A stretch of DNA of 64,000 nt from an uncultured Flavobacteriaceae bacterium (GTDB lineage: Bacteria; Bacteroidota; Bacteroidia; Flavobacteriales; Flavobacteriaceae). The stretch spans positions 1 through 64,000 of the forward strand of contig CANLRK010000009.1 of NCBI GenBank assembly GCA_947493535.1, read 5' to 3'. Positions within the stretch are counted from its first letter, which is position 1. Each line of letters opens with the position of its first letter. This document shows positions 56,784-64,000 of the stretch, in pieces. The translations under genes and the position numbers were made by a program. The notes below the pieces were generated by a model. It ran no database searches and was not told the origin of the DNA. It saw only the letters and a program-made list of their open reading frames with translations.

Positions 56784-57066
56784 CTTGCTTGAAATTATGG
56801 TTGTAGTAGTTATCTTGAAGCAATTGCTCTATGTCAGCAACTCTATAGTAAAATTTACCTTTTACTTTGCTGTAAGGCAAAGTGCCATTGGTTCTTAAAG
56901 TTTGCAACGTACGCTTACTAATATGTAAAGTCTGCAATACATCTTGATTGTCTATCCACGTATCCTTTAATACTTCTGCTCTCGATTGTCGCAACAATTC
57001 GATACGTGCTTTTAAGTCCTTGATATCTTGCGAGAGTGCCAAGATTAAATCGATTATTTCAGTCAT
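56770..57066 (-). CDS. Excisionase-type HTH protein, first copy
   Basis: A 98-residue DNA-binding protein. An N-terminal coiled helix (LILALSQDIKDLKARIELLRQ) is followed by a MerR/excisionase-like winged helix: WIDNQDVLQTLHISKRTLQTLRTNGTLPYSKVKGKFYYRVADIEQLL. It overlaps the HTH gene upstream by 4 bases and the primase-like gene by 14. It probably regulates the replication module or acts as a recombination directionality factor. Confidence 0.8.
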   Translation of the reverse strand: MTEIIDLILALSQDIKDLKARIELLRQSRAEVLKDTWIDNQDVLQTLHISKRTLQTLRTNGTLPYSKVKGKFYYRVADIEQLLQDNYYNHNFKQDGNK

Positions 57067-57362
57067 AACTTCACCGCTCCTTTCTTAATTAGGTAATCGG
57101 CAGCTTGCTGTTCGATTTCATCTTGTGAATCAACACGGTTACTTAATAACCATTCTTCTAATTCGACTCTGTTAAAATAAATTTTCTTTCCATTCGGTTT
57201 ATAATGTGGAATGGTTCCTGTACTTGTAAGTTTGTATAAATGGGATTGTGATAATTCCAAAAACTTACACGCTTCGTTGAAGCTCAATACGTTTTTTACA
57301 ATAATGTTTCTGTCTAAAACGTGCTGTTCAATAATTTTGAGACGTTCTAATATTTCGTCCAT
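57063..57362 (-). CDS. Excisionase-type HTH protein, second copy
   Basis: A 99-residue relative of its downstream neighbour: LSFNEACKFLELSQSHLYKLTSTGTIPHYKPNGKKIYFNRVELEEWLLSNR is the winged helix, here followed by a short helical tail. It is the first gene of the replication operon. An 18-bp palindrome (57393-57410) lies 31 bases before its start and is a likely binding site. Confidence 0.82.
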   Translation of the reverse strand: MDEILERLKIIEQHVLDRNIIVKNVLSFNEACKFLELSQSHLYKLTSTGTIPHYKPNGKKIYFNRVELEEWLLSNRVDSQDEIEQQAADYLIKKGAVKL

Positions 57363-57392
57363 AACTAATAAAATTTTAGTTTATAGTAAATG

Positions 57393-57410
57393 GACATCTG
57401 GCCAAATGTC
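57393..57410 (-). promoter_or_regulatory. 18-bp palindromic operator of the replication operon
   Basis: GACATCTGGCCAAATGTC is palindromic around TGGCCA with a single mismatched pair. It stands 31 bases upstream of the first HTH gene. Confidence 0.6.
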
Positions 57411-57461
57411 ATTCTTGGTTTTCAAGAACAGGACAAAGGTTCAAAATTGGCTTCTCGATTT

Positions 57462-57520
57462 TAGTAAGAGTGTAAAACAAGGGTAAGACAACAGTAAGGT
57501 TTCTTACTATTCTTACTGTT
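57462..57520. repeat. Clustered GTAAG motifs and a 9-bp hairpin
   Basis: GTAAG occurs repeatedly, at about 57465, 57483 and 57494, and as CTTAC twice after that. The last copies form exact arms AACAGTAAG (57490-57498) and CTTACTGTT (57512-57520). It lies between the RteC-position gene and the replication operon and may be a protein-binding array or transcript end. Confidence 0.45.
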
Positions 57521-57522
57521 TT

Positions 57523-58473
57523 TTATTGCAGTTGTTGGATAATTTTATCTATTTCTTCCTTTTCTTTTGGGTTATGAACTTTGTTTTTGTGAAGATTATT
57601 AGCCTTTAATAGCGTACCTGTTTTGGTAACAAATTTTCCAGAACGTTCTATTGCCGTAGGATTGAAATAAATAAAAAATGGTTTAAGTTTTGTTACAAGG
57701 TAACTAAACTGTGTCGTCTCGCATTGAAGATAAATTTGCGATTCTGTATTTGTGAAATCTTTTGCTAATAAGAGTTCGTGCAACTGTTCTACAGTTGTAC
57801 GGTTATCTAACAAATCTATTTTTAGATTTACCAGTTTGAGCACAGTTAGCAAAGTTGAAGTGTCATTATTTTTATAACCAAATGAGGTTTTTGGTTTCCT
57901 TTTCAGATTTGAAGTTTTTTTAACTGCAACCTTTTTAGAAATATCTACTTTTTCAATTTTAGATGTATCAAAATCAATATCATTAAAATACTTTTCGGCT
58001 ATTTCTTGAATTGTGAATTGAGGCGTTTCTGAATACTGTCCGTATTGCTCTTGAAGTTCGGCATATATTCGTATTGCTGATACTTTTAAGTAGTTTATGA
58101 TATAATTGTCATCATTATTTAAATCTGCTGTTATTCCTCTTTTATTTATATAAGTTGCAATATCATTTAGGTACTTATCAAATTTATTAAGCAGAAGGGT
58201 AAAGCTGTATTTATTTTCTGGTGTAGTTGCATTTTCAGGAAATTCCTTTACAAATGATGCTACTATACTTTCTGTTTCATTAAAAATTAGCTTTTGGTAG
58301 TATTCTTTCTTTGCATTTAAAGGCTTTTTAAAGTTTACTTTAAAAATTGCGTTAGTGGCTCTTGGATTTAATTTGAAATCAGACAGTAAGTATTTAAAAT
58401 CCTTTTCCTGTCTATTATCTCTATGTAAGCCATTGGTAATTGAAACCAAACTTGAAAATATGCTTCCTTTCAT
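57523..58473 (-). CDS. Unrecognised island protein downstream of the integrase
   Basis: A 316-residue soluble, largely helical protein, rich in Lys and Asn. The middle holds a basic segment (KKVAVKKTSNLKRKPKTSFGYK). The C-terminal part (LNLKIDLLDNRTTVEQLHELLLAKDF, then LQCETTQFSYLVTKLKPFF) looks like a compact regulatory domain. I recall similar proteins next to integrases in flavobacterial islands and, by position, RteC of conjugative elements, but I cannot assign it to that family. Its start overlaps the stop of the integrase gene by 1 base, so they are co-expressed. Confidence 0.65.
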   Translation of the reverse strand: MKGSIFSSLVSITNGLHRDNRQEKDFKYLLSDFKLNPRATNAIFKVNFKKPLNAKKEYYQKLIFNETESIVASFVKEFPENATTPENKYSFTLLLNKFDKYLNDIATYINKRGITADLNNDDNYIINYLKVSAIRIYAELQEQYGQYSETPQFTIQEIAEKYFNDIDFDTSKIEKVDISKKVAVKKTSNLKRKPKTSFGYKNNDTSTLLTVLKLVNLKIDLLDNRTTVEQLHELLLAKDFTNTESQIYLQCETTQFSYLVTKLKPFFIYFNPTAIERSGKFVTKTGTLLKANNLHKNKVHNPKEKEEIDKIIQQLQ

Positions 58474-59567
58474 TATAAATCCAGTTGAATACGGTTAGCA
58501 GCTTCTTTCTTTTTATCATCAATTACCTTGGCATATATCTGTGTTGTTCTTAATTCTTTATGCCCTAATAATTTTGATACTGTGTAAATATCTGTTCCTA
58601 ATGTTAATTGCAATGTCGCATAGGTATGACGCGCACAATGGAAGGTAATGTCTTTTGAAATACCTGCTTTCATTATCCATTGCTGTAACTTTAAATTAGA
58701 CCAGGCACTATAATGTAAACCTTTGAAAACTTTTTCTTCTGGTTTCCCTTCCTCTCCTAATAATCCTTTTGCTTGGTCTGATACCGGTAAGGTTTCAGCA
58801 CCTTTTGTTTTCTTTTGTCTAAAGCGTATATAATACCCCATTTCTTTAGAATGCTGTATTTCTGACCATACTAATTTTTCAATATCTGACCAACGTAATC
58901 CAGTAAGCGCAGAAAAAATAAATGCATTCTTTAATACAGGTAATTCACATTCAGTATTAACGGCGTTTTGTAATTCGTCAAGGGTTAAAAATTCTCGTTG
59001 AGGTTCTCCTTGCTTAAAATATTCAACGCCATTTGCAGGATTGACTTTTAAAATTCCATCTTTAACCGCTTGCTTTAAAGCTGCATTAAATTTCCCGAAG
59101 TATGAATATTTAGAGTTTTGAGAAAGTTTTTTACCTGCTCTTGCCATAGCATCTTTATCTAAATACTCTTTGAAACGTTCTACAAATGATTTGTCTAAAT
59201 CTTGAAAACTTACATCCGTAGGACAAAAGGTTTTTAAATGCTTTAGCATACTGTTCCAATTCCCATAGTTACCAGAGCTTGTATTTTTCTTTTCTGCTAG
59301 TGCTGTAACATAAGTAATAAAACTACCTTTTAACTTCTCTATATCTTGAAATCCATAAATGCCGTTTTGAATTTCAATCTGTCTTTGAGCACAAATAGTT
59401 TCAGCCAATTGCTTGGTTTTCTTGTTGACCTCTCTTTCCGATTTGGTTTTAGGATTAGGTGTAAGGTACAAGCGTAAGTATTCGGTTTTACGTTTGCCTT
59501 TATGATAGTAATCTAAATACAAGCTTATTTTATCGTTCTTCTTACGTTGTCTTAATGTTACTTTCAT
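58473..59567 (-). CDS. Tyrosine recombinase (integrase) of the island
   Basis: A 364-residue site-specific recombinase. An N-terminal arm-binding region (RQRKKNDKISLYLDYYHKGKRKTEYL) and SAM-like core-binding domain (about 75-180) are followed by the catalytic domain with all active residues: Arg225 (TGLRWSDIE), Lys252-254 region, His310 and Arg313 (HCARHTYA), His336 (LLGHKEL) and the nucleophile Tyr345 (TTQIYAKV). It lies 0.6 kb from the right attachment core and is the obvious enzyme for insertion at the mnmE end. Confidence 0.94.
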   Translation of the reverse strand: MKVTLRQRKKNDKISLYLDYYHKGKRKTEYLRLYLTPNPKTKSEREVNKKTKQLAETICAQRQIEIQNGIYGFQDIEKLKGSFITYVTALAEKKNTSSGNYGNWNSMLKHLKTFCPTDVSFQDLDKSFVERFKEYLDKDAMARAGKKLSQNSKYSYFGKFNAALKQAVKDGILKVNPANGVEYFKQGEPQREFLTLDELQNAVNTECELPVLKNAFIFSALTGLRWSDIEKLVWSEIQHSKEMGYYIRFRQKKTKGAETLPVSDQAKGLLGEEGKPEEKVFKGLHYSAWSNLKLQQWIMKAGISKDITFHCARHTYATLQLTLGTDIYTVSKLLGHKELRTTQIYAKVIDDKKKEAANRIQLDL

Positions 59568-59574
59568 AATGGAA

Positions 59575-59940
59575 TTAATTAAATAGGTTTTCTATTTGCC
59601 ATCTGGCCACAATACGCTTTCTACCAAAAGGAACTGCTTTTAAACGTCCTTGTTGTATCATTCTTTGAATGGTCCATCTACTTACTCCAATAAGTTGTGA
59701 GGCTTCTGTAACACTTAAAAAATCCTTGTTGTTTACTGCATTAGGATTGTGAACTTCAACAATTTCTTTTTGTTGTTGCATATCTTCAGTAAGAGTAGCT
59801 TGAATTTTTTCTTGACGTTTGCGTGCCTTATAGGCTCTTTTTGCACAAGTATCGCCACAGTATTTAGTAACTGTTGTACGTGCTGTGAAGGCATTACCGC
59901 AATGCTTACAAGTTTTAGGAATGAATAAATTACTGCTCAT
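59575..59940 (-). CDS. Zinc-ribbon and helix-turn-helix excisionase-like protein
   Basis: A 121-residue protein. A four-cysteine N-terminal zinc finger (CKHCGNAF, then KYCGDTCAKRAYKARKRQEK) is joined to an excisionase-type winged helix (DFLSVTEASQLIGVSRWTIQRMIQQGRLKAVPFGRKRIVARWQIENLF). I use the ATG at 59938-59940. The open frame upstream crosses a phased repeat array and is not protein-like. Located between the integrase gene and the arm sites, it probably directs excision and controls the integrase operon, 7 bases ahead of the integrase gene. Confidence 0.84.
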   Translation of the reverse strand: MSSNLFIPKTCKHCGNAFTARTTVTKYCGDTCAKRAYKARKRQEKIQATLTEDMQQQKEIVEVHNPNAVNNKDFLSVTEASQLIGVSRWTIQRMIQQGRLKAVPFGRKRIVARWQIENLFN

Positions 59941-59990
59941 AAATGGTGCTTTATGTAGCGTAATGGTGCAACGTGGTGCGTTATGGTGCA
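59941..59990. repeat. Array of 10-bp phased GGTGC repeats
   Basis: Five successive 10-bp units. Four carry GGTGC, starting at 59945, 59965, 59975 and 59985. The unit at 59951-59960 is degenerate. The typical unit is TTATGGTGCA. All sites face the same side of the helix, directly upstream of the excisionase-like gene. Confidence 0.65.
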
Positions 59991-60010
59991 TCATTTCGCC
60001 TTTATTTTCG

Positions 60011-60151
60011 CCAACAGATTTGGGCAACAAATCCGTATTTAAGGCAACAGATATACAACAAATTTAATCAAAAAAGAGCAAAAAAGCAACAAATAAAAGA
60101 AGATAAAATACTATAAAGTAAACAATAACAAGGGATTAACAAATAAAAGAA
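60011..60151. repeat. Right arm-type integrase/excisionase sites
   Basis: CAACARAT motifs at 60012, 60025, 60045, 60056 and 60087, plus a partial one at 60138. A longer exact repeat, AACAAATAAAAGAA, lies at 60088-60101 and 60138-60151. The 15-mer at 60018-60032 is also at the left end (23921-23935). Confidence 0.6.
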
Positions 60152-60157
60152 AGTAAG

Positions 60158-61558
60158 TTACTTCCCGATACAAAAATTAGCAAATATATTTCCTAATAAA
60201 TCATCTGTAGTTACTTCTCCAGAAATTAAACCTAAATGATGTAATGCTTCACGAATATCAATAGCAAATAAATCTGATGAAATTTGTGCATCGATTCCTT
60301 TTTGCACTTCTTTAATAGCCGATAAGGCATTAGTTAAAGCTTCAAAATGTCTTGAATTGCTAACTATGGTCTGATTGTTACTAATAGTTCCTAAATTAGC
60401 CAATTTAGTTAGCTCTTCTTTTAATGTTGTTATTCCCGATTTTTGTTTAGCAGCAATTAAAATTACATTAGAAATTTGACTTTGCAACTGCTCCTGTGCA
60501 GTTACCGATAACAAATCTTTTTTATTGATGATAACTTGAATTTTCTTTTGAGGATATTTATGTTGAAGTTGCTCCACTTCTTTCAGCAAGTCATCTACCT
60601 TAAAACCTTCCTCGTTTACAGTTGCTCCACTAACCAAGTACAATACTAACTGTGCTTTTTCAATGTTTTCATAAGTTTTCTGAATTCCTATATTTTCAAC
60701 GACATCAGAGGTATCTCTTATACCTGCAGTATCTATAAATCGAAACATGATACCATTAATATTCAATTGGTCTTCAATAGCATCGCGTGTAGTTCCTGCA
60801 ATATCACTTACAATAGCTTTTTCTTCATTTAATAATGCGTTTAACAATGTTGATTTCCCTACATTAGGCTCACCAACAATAGCTATTGGAATTCCGTTTT
60901 TTAGCACGTTACCTATCGCAAAACTGTCAATTAACTTTTTAAGTATTTCGGAAATTTTATTAACTAAAGCCGTAAACTGTGTTCTATCTGCAAACTCTAC
61001 ATCTTCTTCTGCAAAATCCAACTCTAATTCAATTAAAGATGCAAAATTTAATAGTTCTTGCCGTAAATTTTGTAATTCATTAGAAAATCCACCTCTCATT
61101 TGTTGCATTGCAACTTGATGCGATGCTTCAGAATCACTAGCTATCAGATCAGCTACAGCTTCAGCTTGGGCTAGATCTAACTTTCCGTTTAAAAAAGCAC
61201 GCAATGTAAATTCACCTGCTTCAGCAACCCTACAACCTTTTTGCACTAATAGTTTTACAATCTCTTGCTGAATATAAATAGAACCATGGCAAGATATTTC
61301 TGCAACAGGTTCTCCTGTATATGAATTAGTTCCTTTAAAAATTGACACTAAAACTTCATCTACATATTTCTGACCATCAATTATATGACCTAAATGTACC
61401 GTATGAGATTTTTGATTTAACAACGACTTGCCTTTTGTAACCGATTGGAAGCATGAGGCTGTAATTTCTAGTGCTTCCTTTCCTGAAACACGAATTACAG
61501 CAATTGCCCCAGCTCCTGAAGCAGTTGCTAAAGCAACAATAGTATCATTAGTAACCAT
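60158..61558 (-). CDS. mnmE: tRNA modification GTPase MnmE, island attachment gene
   Basis: MnmE with MnmG places the cmnm5 group on U34 of several tRNAs. The 466-residue protein is complete: N-terminal folate-binding domain (TIVALATASGAGAIAVIRVSG), helical domain, inserted G domain with GEPNVGKST (229-237), DIAGTTRD, DTAGI and NKKD, and the invariant C-terminal FCIGK with the functional cysteine (Cys463). The last codons lie inside the attachment core, and the TAA stop is supplied by the island. In the empty site the stop would be TAG. So insertion has not damaged the gene. Confidence 0.96.
   Translation of the reverse strand: MVTNDTIVALATASGAGAIAVIRVSGKEALEITASCFQSVTKGKSLLNQKSHTVHLGHIIDGQKYVDEVLVSIFKGTNSYTGEPVAEISCHGSIYIQQEIVKLLVQKGCRVAEAGEFTLRAFLNGKLDLAQAEAVADLIASDSEASHQVAMQQMRGGFSNELQNLRQELLNFASLIELELDFAEEDVEFADRTQFTALVNKISEILKKLIDSFAIGNVLKNGIPIAIVGEPNVGKSTLLNALLNEEKAIVSDIAGTTRDAIEDQLNINGIMFRFIDTAGIRDTSDVVENIGIQKTYENIEKAQLVLYLVSGATVNEEGFKVDDLLKEVEQLQHKYPQKKIQVIINKKDLLSVTAQEQLQSQISNVILIAAKQKSGITTLKEELTKLANLGTISNNQTIVSNSRHFEALTNALSAIKEVQKGIDAQISSDLFAIDIREALHHLGLISGEVTTDDLLGNIFANFCIGK
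60159..60173. repeat. Right attachment core (attR), end of mnmE
   Basis: TACTTCCCGATACAA, identical to 23871-23885, covers the codons for CIGK and the first two stop bases of mnmE on the minus strand. Confidence 0.85.
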
Positions 61559-61642
61559 GGTAAGATATTTTACACAAAAATAACCTTTTATTCGTACTTA
61601 AAAGCGGTTATATCTAAGATTTATATAACTTATACAAGTAGC

Positions 61643-64000
61643 TCAAAAACCTATGGCAACATGAACAGAAAAACGCATTCCTTCATTACCATTAAACGCT
61701 TGTAGTTCTGCCTTAATCATTTGAGATGTTTGCAACCAAAGTCCTGCTCCATAATCTGAATGTATTTTTGAAGAATTTTCATTTTTAACCCAAACTCTTC
61801 CCGCATCAACTCCTCCTAAAACGCCTAACTGTAAGGGTAATATCTCTGACTCTAACTCTTTAATAAGCCATTTAAAATTTGTTGTTGCTATAAGTGATGA
61901 TTGCCCAGTAAATCGTTGGTTTCTATAACCACGTAATCCTGAACTACCTCCAATACTAGGGGCTTGATAAAAAGGAACATCTTCGCCAAAAACATGCTTA
62001 TAACCTATAGTTGCATCTATAAAAATTTTATCTGTATACAAAGGGTGTGCTAAAAATAAACTTGGAGAAAGAGCTATATTTGTTGTACTAAATTCATTTA
62101 AATTAGCCGTAGCTTTTACTTCTAATTTTGGTTTTATTTCAATACTCGATAAAAAAGGGATTTCAATATTAGTATATTCATAAATAGCAGTAACACCAAC
62201 GTAATTTTTACGATCAAAAAAATCTTCTTTCGGAAAAAATAAGGTTTCTGACGCAACAAACCTATCGGGAGTTTCATCAATCTTTCTACTTTCAAAAAAT
62301 AAATACCCCGACGCAAAATAATGTTTATGCTTTTTAAACATTCCTAGATTTACATCAATATTTTCCATGCGCACACGATTATAATCTAGCTTTAAATTAT
62401 CATCAAAGTTTGGTGTTTCATTTCCAAAACCAAAAAAATTTGTGCTATAATTGGGGCTTTGATACCCTAGGTTTAGGTAAGCATTAAAATTTTTATACAC
62501 ATTTGCTTTTTCTCCATAATAACCAAATTTAAATCCAAAGTTCCCTAAATAAAAATTAGCTGCTAATTGGTGCAACTGTGTATGAGGGTTTTGTTCAACC
62601 CCCTTAACAGTATACTCATTTACTAGTCCTAAAAATATTCCGTCATCAGGGTTAGCGCCTAGCTTTGGTTTTATCTTGTTTTGAATATGCTTATATTTTT
62701 GAGGCTGATAGTCTGTTGTGTTAGTATCATCTGAAAGCTTTAATTTTGCACGATGTTTTAATACCGTAAATGTTTGACTTTTATTGTCGAAAATCTGTAC
62801 TTTTTTTCCGTTCGTTATCTCGTATTTATCTCCATTTTCCCCTCCAATTAATTTTATTGGAATATATTTTTTAGCTTCACCTTTAACCTCAAAATAATCA
62901 TTTCCGTTTAATCCGTATACCCAAATTTCTTTAGTGTTTTTAACTGGAAAATTATAAATCTTATTTGCTACACTCTTCCCTTTTTTCTCATCATAAATCT
63001 TTATAACTATAGAATCTGTTTTACGCTTTATTTCTATTAAGTCATTTTTATCTGTAGCAGTTATTATTTTATTTGTTGACACTAAATTATAGTATACTTC
63101 AGCGATATGATGTATGTTATTTATTCTATTAGTCAAATATTCAAAAAGTTCTTCGACAGCCTGAGATTGTACTCCTTTCGGGAGTTCTTTTCTAATGATT
63201 TCTAAAACAGAAGAATTTAAGTTATCTTTTATATAATTAACTTCTTCTTGCCATAAATCATATGTTGAACTACTGAGTATATTAACATCAAACCCAATAA
63301 ATTTTTTACTTGTTTTTTTTACATTTTTTATTGAAGCTGAATATGGTTCTAAATGTTTATATGCTTCTATTAATTTAGTTATAAGTTTATACGTACCATC
63401 ATACCTCATAAATTGATTATGATATGAACTAATGTACGGTTGTATTTTTTTACCTTGAGGAGTTTGCTCAACAATCCATTTATCTTCTTCAATATCTACA
63501 TTAGTGTTACCTACCAAAAAATCTAATAATCTTTTACGCAAATATTTCCTTTCATCAAGCTTATGTGTAGAATTATCGTGTAAATACTTCAGCAACTGTT
63601 TTGTGGTTAATGTTTTATTGGTTGTATCAACCAATAGATGTATTGAATTGTTATAGTCTACTAATTTAGGAGTGTTTGTTATTAAATTTAACTTTTCTGC
63701 TAAAGCTGACGTTACAACACTAGCATATGGAAAAGAAAACCGTTCAACTGTTCTTAGTGATTTTTCTAATTCAGTACCAGCTATTTCTGTGCTAGAGTAA
63801 GAGTTATTTAGCTGCGTTTGCTTAAGTAAATCATCTAAACTAGAGGCCAAAGGCACTAATTCAAAACCTTCAGGAATAGTATCACATGATGCTATATAAA
63901 CATTATTATAAAATAAACTTGTATATGGAGAAGTGTTATTAACTGACTCTGATTTATTGGTATAAACTGACATCCATACAGAATCTTTAAGTTGCTCTTG
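61643..64000 (-). CDS. Surface beta-barrel protein (Omp85/BamA-like C-terminus), 5' end outside the window
   Basis: At least 785 residues. The frame stays open to the right edge, so the N-terminus is missing here. The C-terminal third is a beta barrel with SIGGSSGLRGYRNQRFTGQSSL, the lid-lock motif of Omp85/surface-antigen proteins, and ends in FSVHVAIGF, an outer-membrane C-terminal signature. Upstream, DFLVGNTNVDIEEDKWIVE...QFMRYDG aligns with a region of Bacteroidota metallophosphoesterase-barrel proteins that I recall as GDWDRHxDQWRW...YDG, so this copy seems degenerate there. It is probably an outer-membrane assembly or transport protein. Exact role unknown. Confidence 0.78.
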   Translation of the reverse strand, partial: QEQLKDSVWMSVYTNKSESVNNTSPYTSLFYNNVYIASCDTIPEGFELVPLASSLDDLLKQTQLNNSYSSTEIAGTELEKSLRTVERFSFPYASVVTSALAEKLNLITNTPKLVDYNNSIHLLVDTTNKTLTTKQLLKYLHDNSTHKLDERKYLRKRLLDFLVGNTNVDIEEDKWIVEQTPQGKKIQPYISSYHNQFMRYDGTYKLITKLIEAYKHLEPYSASIKNVKKTSKKFIGFDVNILSSSTYDLWQEEVNYIKDNLNSSVLEIIRKELPKGVQSQAVEELFEYLTNRINNIHHIAEVYYNLVSTNKIITATDKNDLIEIKRKTDSIVIKIYDEKKGKSVANKIYNFPVKNTKEIWVYGLNGNDYFEVKGEAKKYIPIKLIGGENGDKYEITNGKKVQIFDNKSQTFTVLKHRAKLKLSDDTNTTDYQPQKYKHIQNKIKPKLGANPDDGIFLGLVNEYTVKGVEQNPHTQLHQLAANFYLGNFGFKFGYYGEKANVYKNFNAYLNLGYQSPNYSTNFFGFGNETPNFDDNLKLDYNRVRMENIDVNLGMFKKHKHYFASGYLFFESRKIDETPDRFVASETLFFPKEDFFDRKNYVGVTAIYEYTNIEIPFLSSIEIKPKLEVKATANLNEFSTTNIALSPSLFLAHPLYTDKIFIDATIGYKHVFGEDVPFYQAPSIGGSSGLRGYRNQRFTGQSSLIATTNFKWLIKELESEILPLQLGVLGGVDAGRVWVKNENSSKIHSDYGAGLWLQTSQMIKAELQAFNGNEGMRFSVHVAIGF

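Larger units (their letters stand above)
23871..60173. mobile_element. 36.3 kb genomic island integrated at the 3' end of mnmE
   Basis: The island is bounded by a 15-bp direct repeat, TACTTCCCGATACAA, at 23871-23885 and 60159-60173. The right copy encodes the end of MnmE (codons for CIGK plus stop). Arm-type GCAACARAT repeats lie just inside both edges, and a 15-bp identity ATTTGGGCAACAAAT occurs at 23921-23935 and 60018-60032. The integrase and its excisionase-like partner are next to the right edge. Cargo comprises metal efflux, an Abi-Argonaute pair and a type IIG restriction operon. The replication-like module lacks mob or tra genes. Gene order is nearly all leftward. Confidence 0.88.

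Noticed and set aside
57523-58473. RteC-type regulator
   Set aside because: The position next to the integrase is suggestive, but I could not match the sequence pattern of RteC, so the gene is left unassigned.

Overview
The window looks like chromosome from a marine-type Flavobacteriaceae (Bacteroidota). It is strongly AT-rich. Several promoters match the Bacteroidota -7 box TAnnTTTG, and TTG starts are common. It carries flavobacterial families such as the YbiT-type ABC-F, DUF1015, GDCCVxC, HYC_CC_PP and a CzcA-TolC fusion. No organism name can be proved from the sequence alone.

Bases 1-23870 and 60174-64000 are ordinary core chromosome. From the left: an ABC-F translation factor, a thioredoxin-fold lipoprotein, hutI, rlmF, an SF2 helicase, menaquinone genes (isochorismate synthase and a hotdog thioesterase), an alpha/beta hydrolase, pcm, two NAD(P)-dependent dehydrogenases, DUF1015, yggS, a DnaQ-GIY-YIG nuclease whose only plausible start is a rare ATT, a voltage-gated-type K+ channel with a zinc ribbon, miaA, a small thioredoxin-like/MarR redox module with repeated palindromic operators, a YdjM-type membrane hydrolase, and a GNAT / M20 deacylase / two-racemase operon. 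On the right are mnmE and a surface beta-barrel protein that runs off the window.

Bases 23871-60173 are a 36.3 kb integrated genomic island inserted at the 3' end of mnmE. The evidence is a 15-bp direct repeat at both edges (one copy is the last codons of mnmE), repeated GCAACARAT arm-type sites at both ends, and a tyrosine recombinase plus excisionase-like regulator next to the right edge. The right part holds integration, regulation and a primase/helicase-like replication module. I see no relaxase or conjugation genes, so the island may be a satellite or may need help to transfer.

The centre of the island (46.4-54.0 kb) is a defence cluster. One operon runs controller HTH, type IIG restriction-methylase (with an in-frame TGA replacing a likely Trp near its C-terminus), a three-helix membrane protein and two tiny basic disordered proteins, joined by short gaps or overlaps. 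The next operon pairs an Abi_2/AbiF-like HEPN ribonuclease with a 703-residue long prokaryotic Argonaute. Its PIWI active site looks dead, and a structured leader RNA precedes it. This Abi-Argonaute pair is the best candidate for an undescribed system: guide-directed recognition by an inactive Argonaute that releases or activates an RNA-cutting toxin.

The left half of the island (26.3-46.4 kb) is a 20 kb same-strand metal-resistance block. It holds a Czc-type RND pump, a Fur-family regulator, a MerT-MerP fusion without merA, a Zn/Cd-type P-ATPase, a Cus-type RND pump, CopA, and small His/Cys-rich periplasmic proteins. It ends in a hairpin terminator and is followed by about 1.07 kb of structured non-coding DNA with a 94-bp interrupted palindrome.
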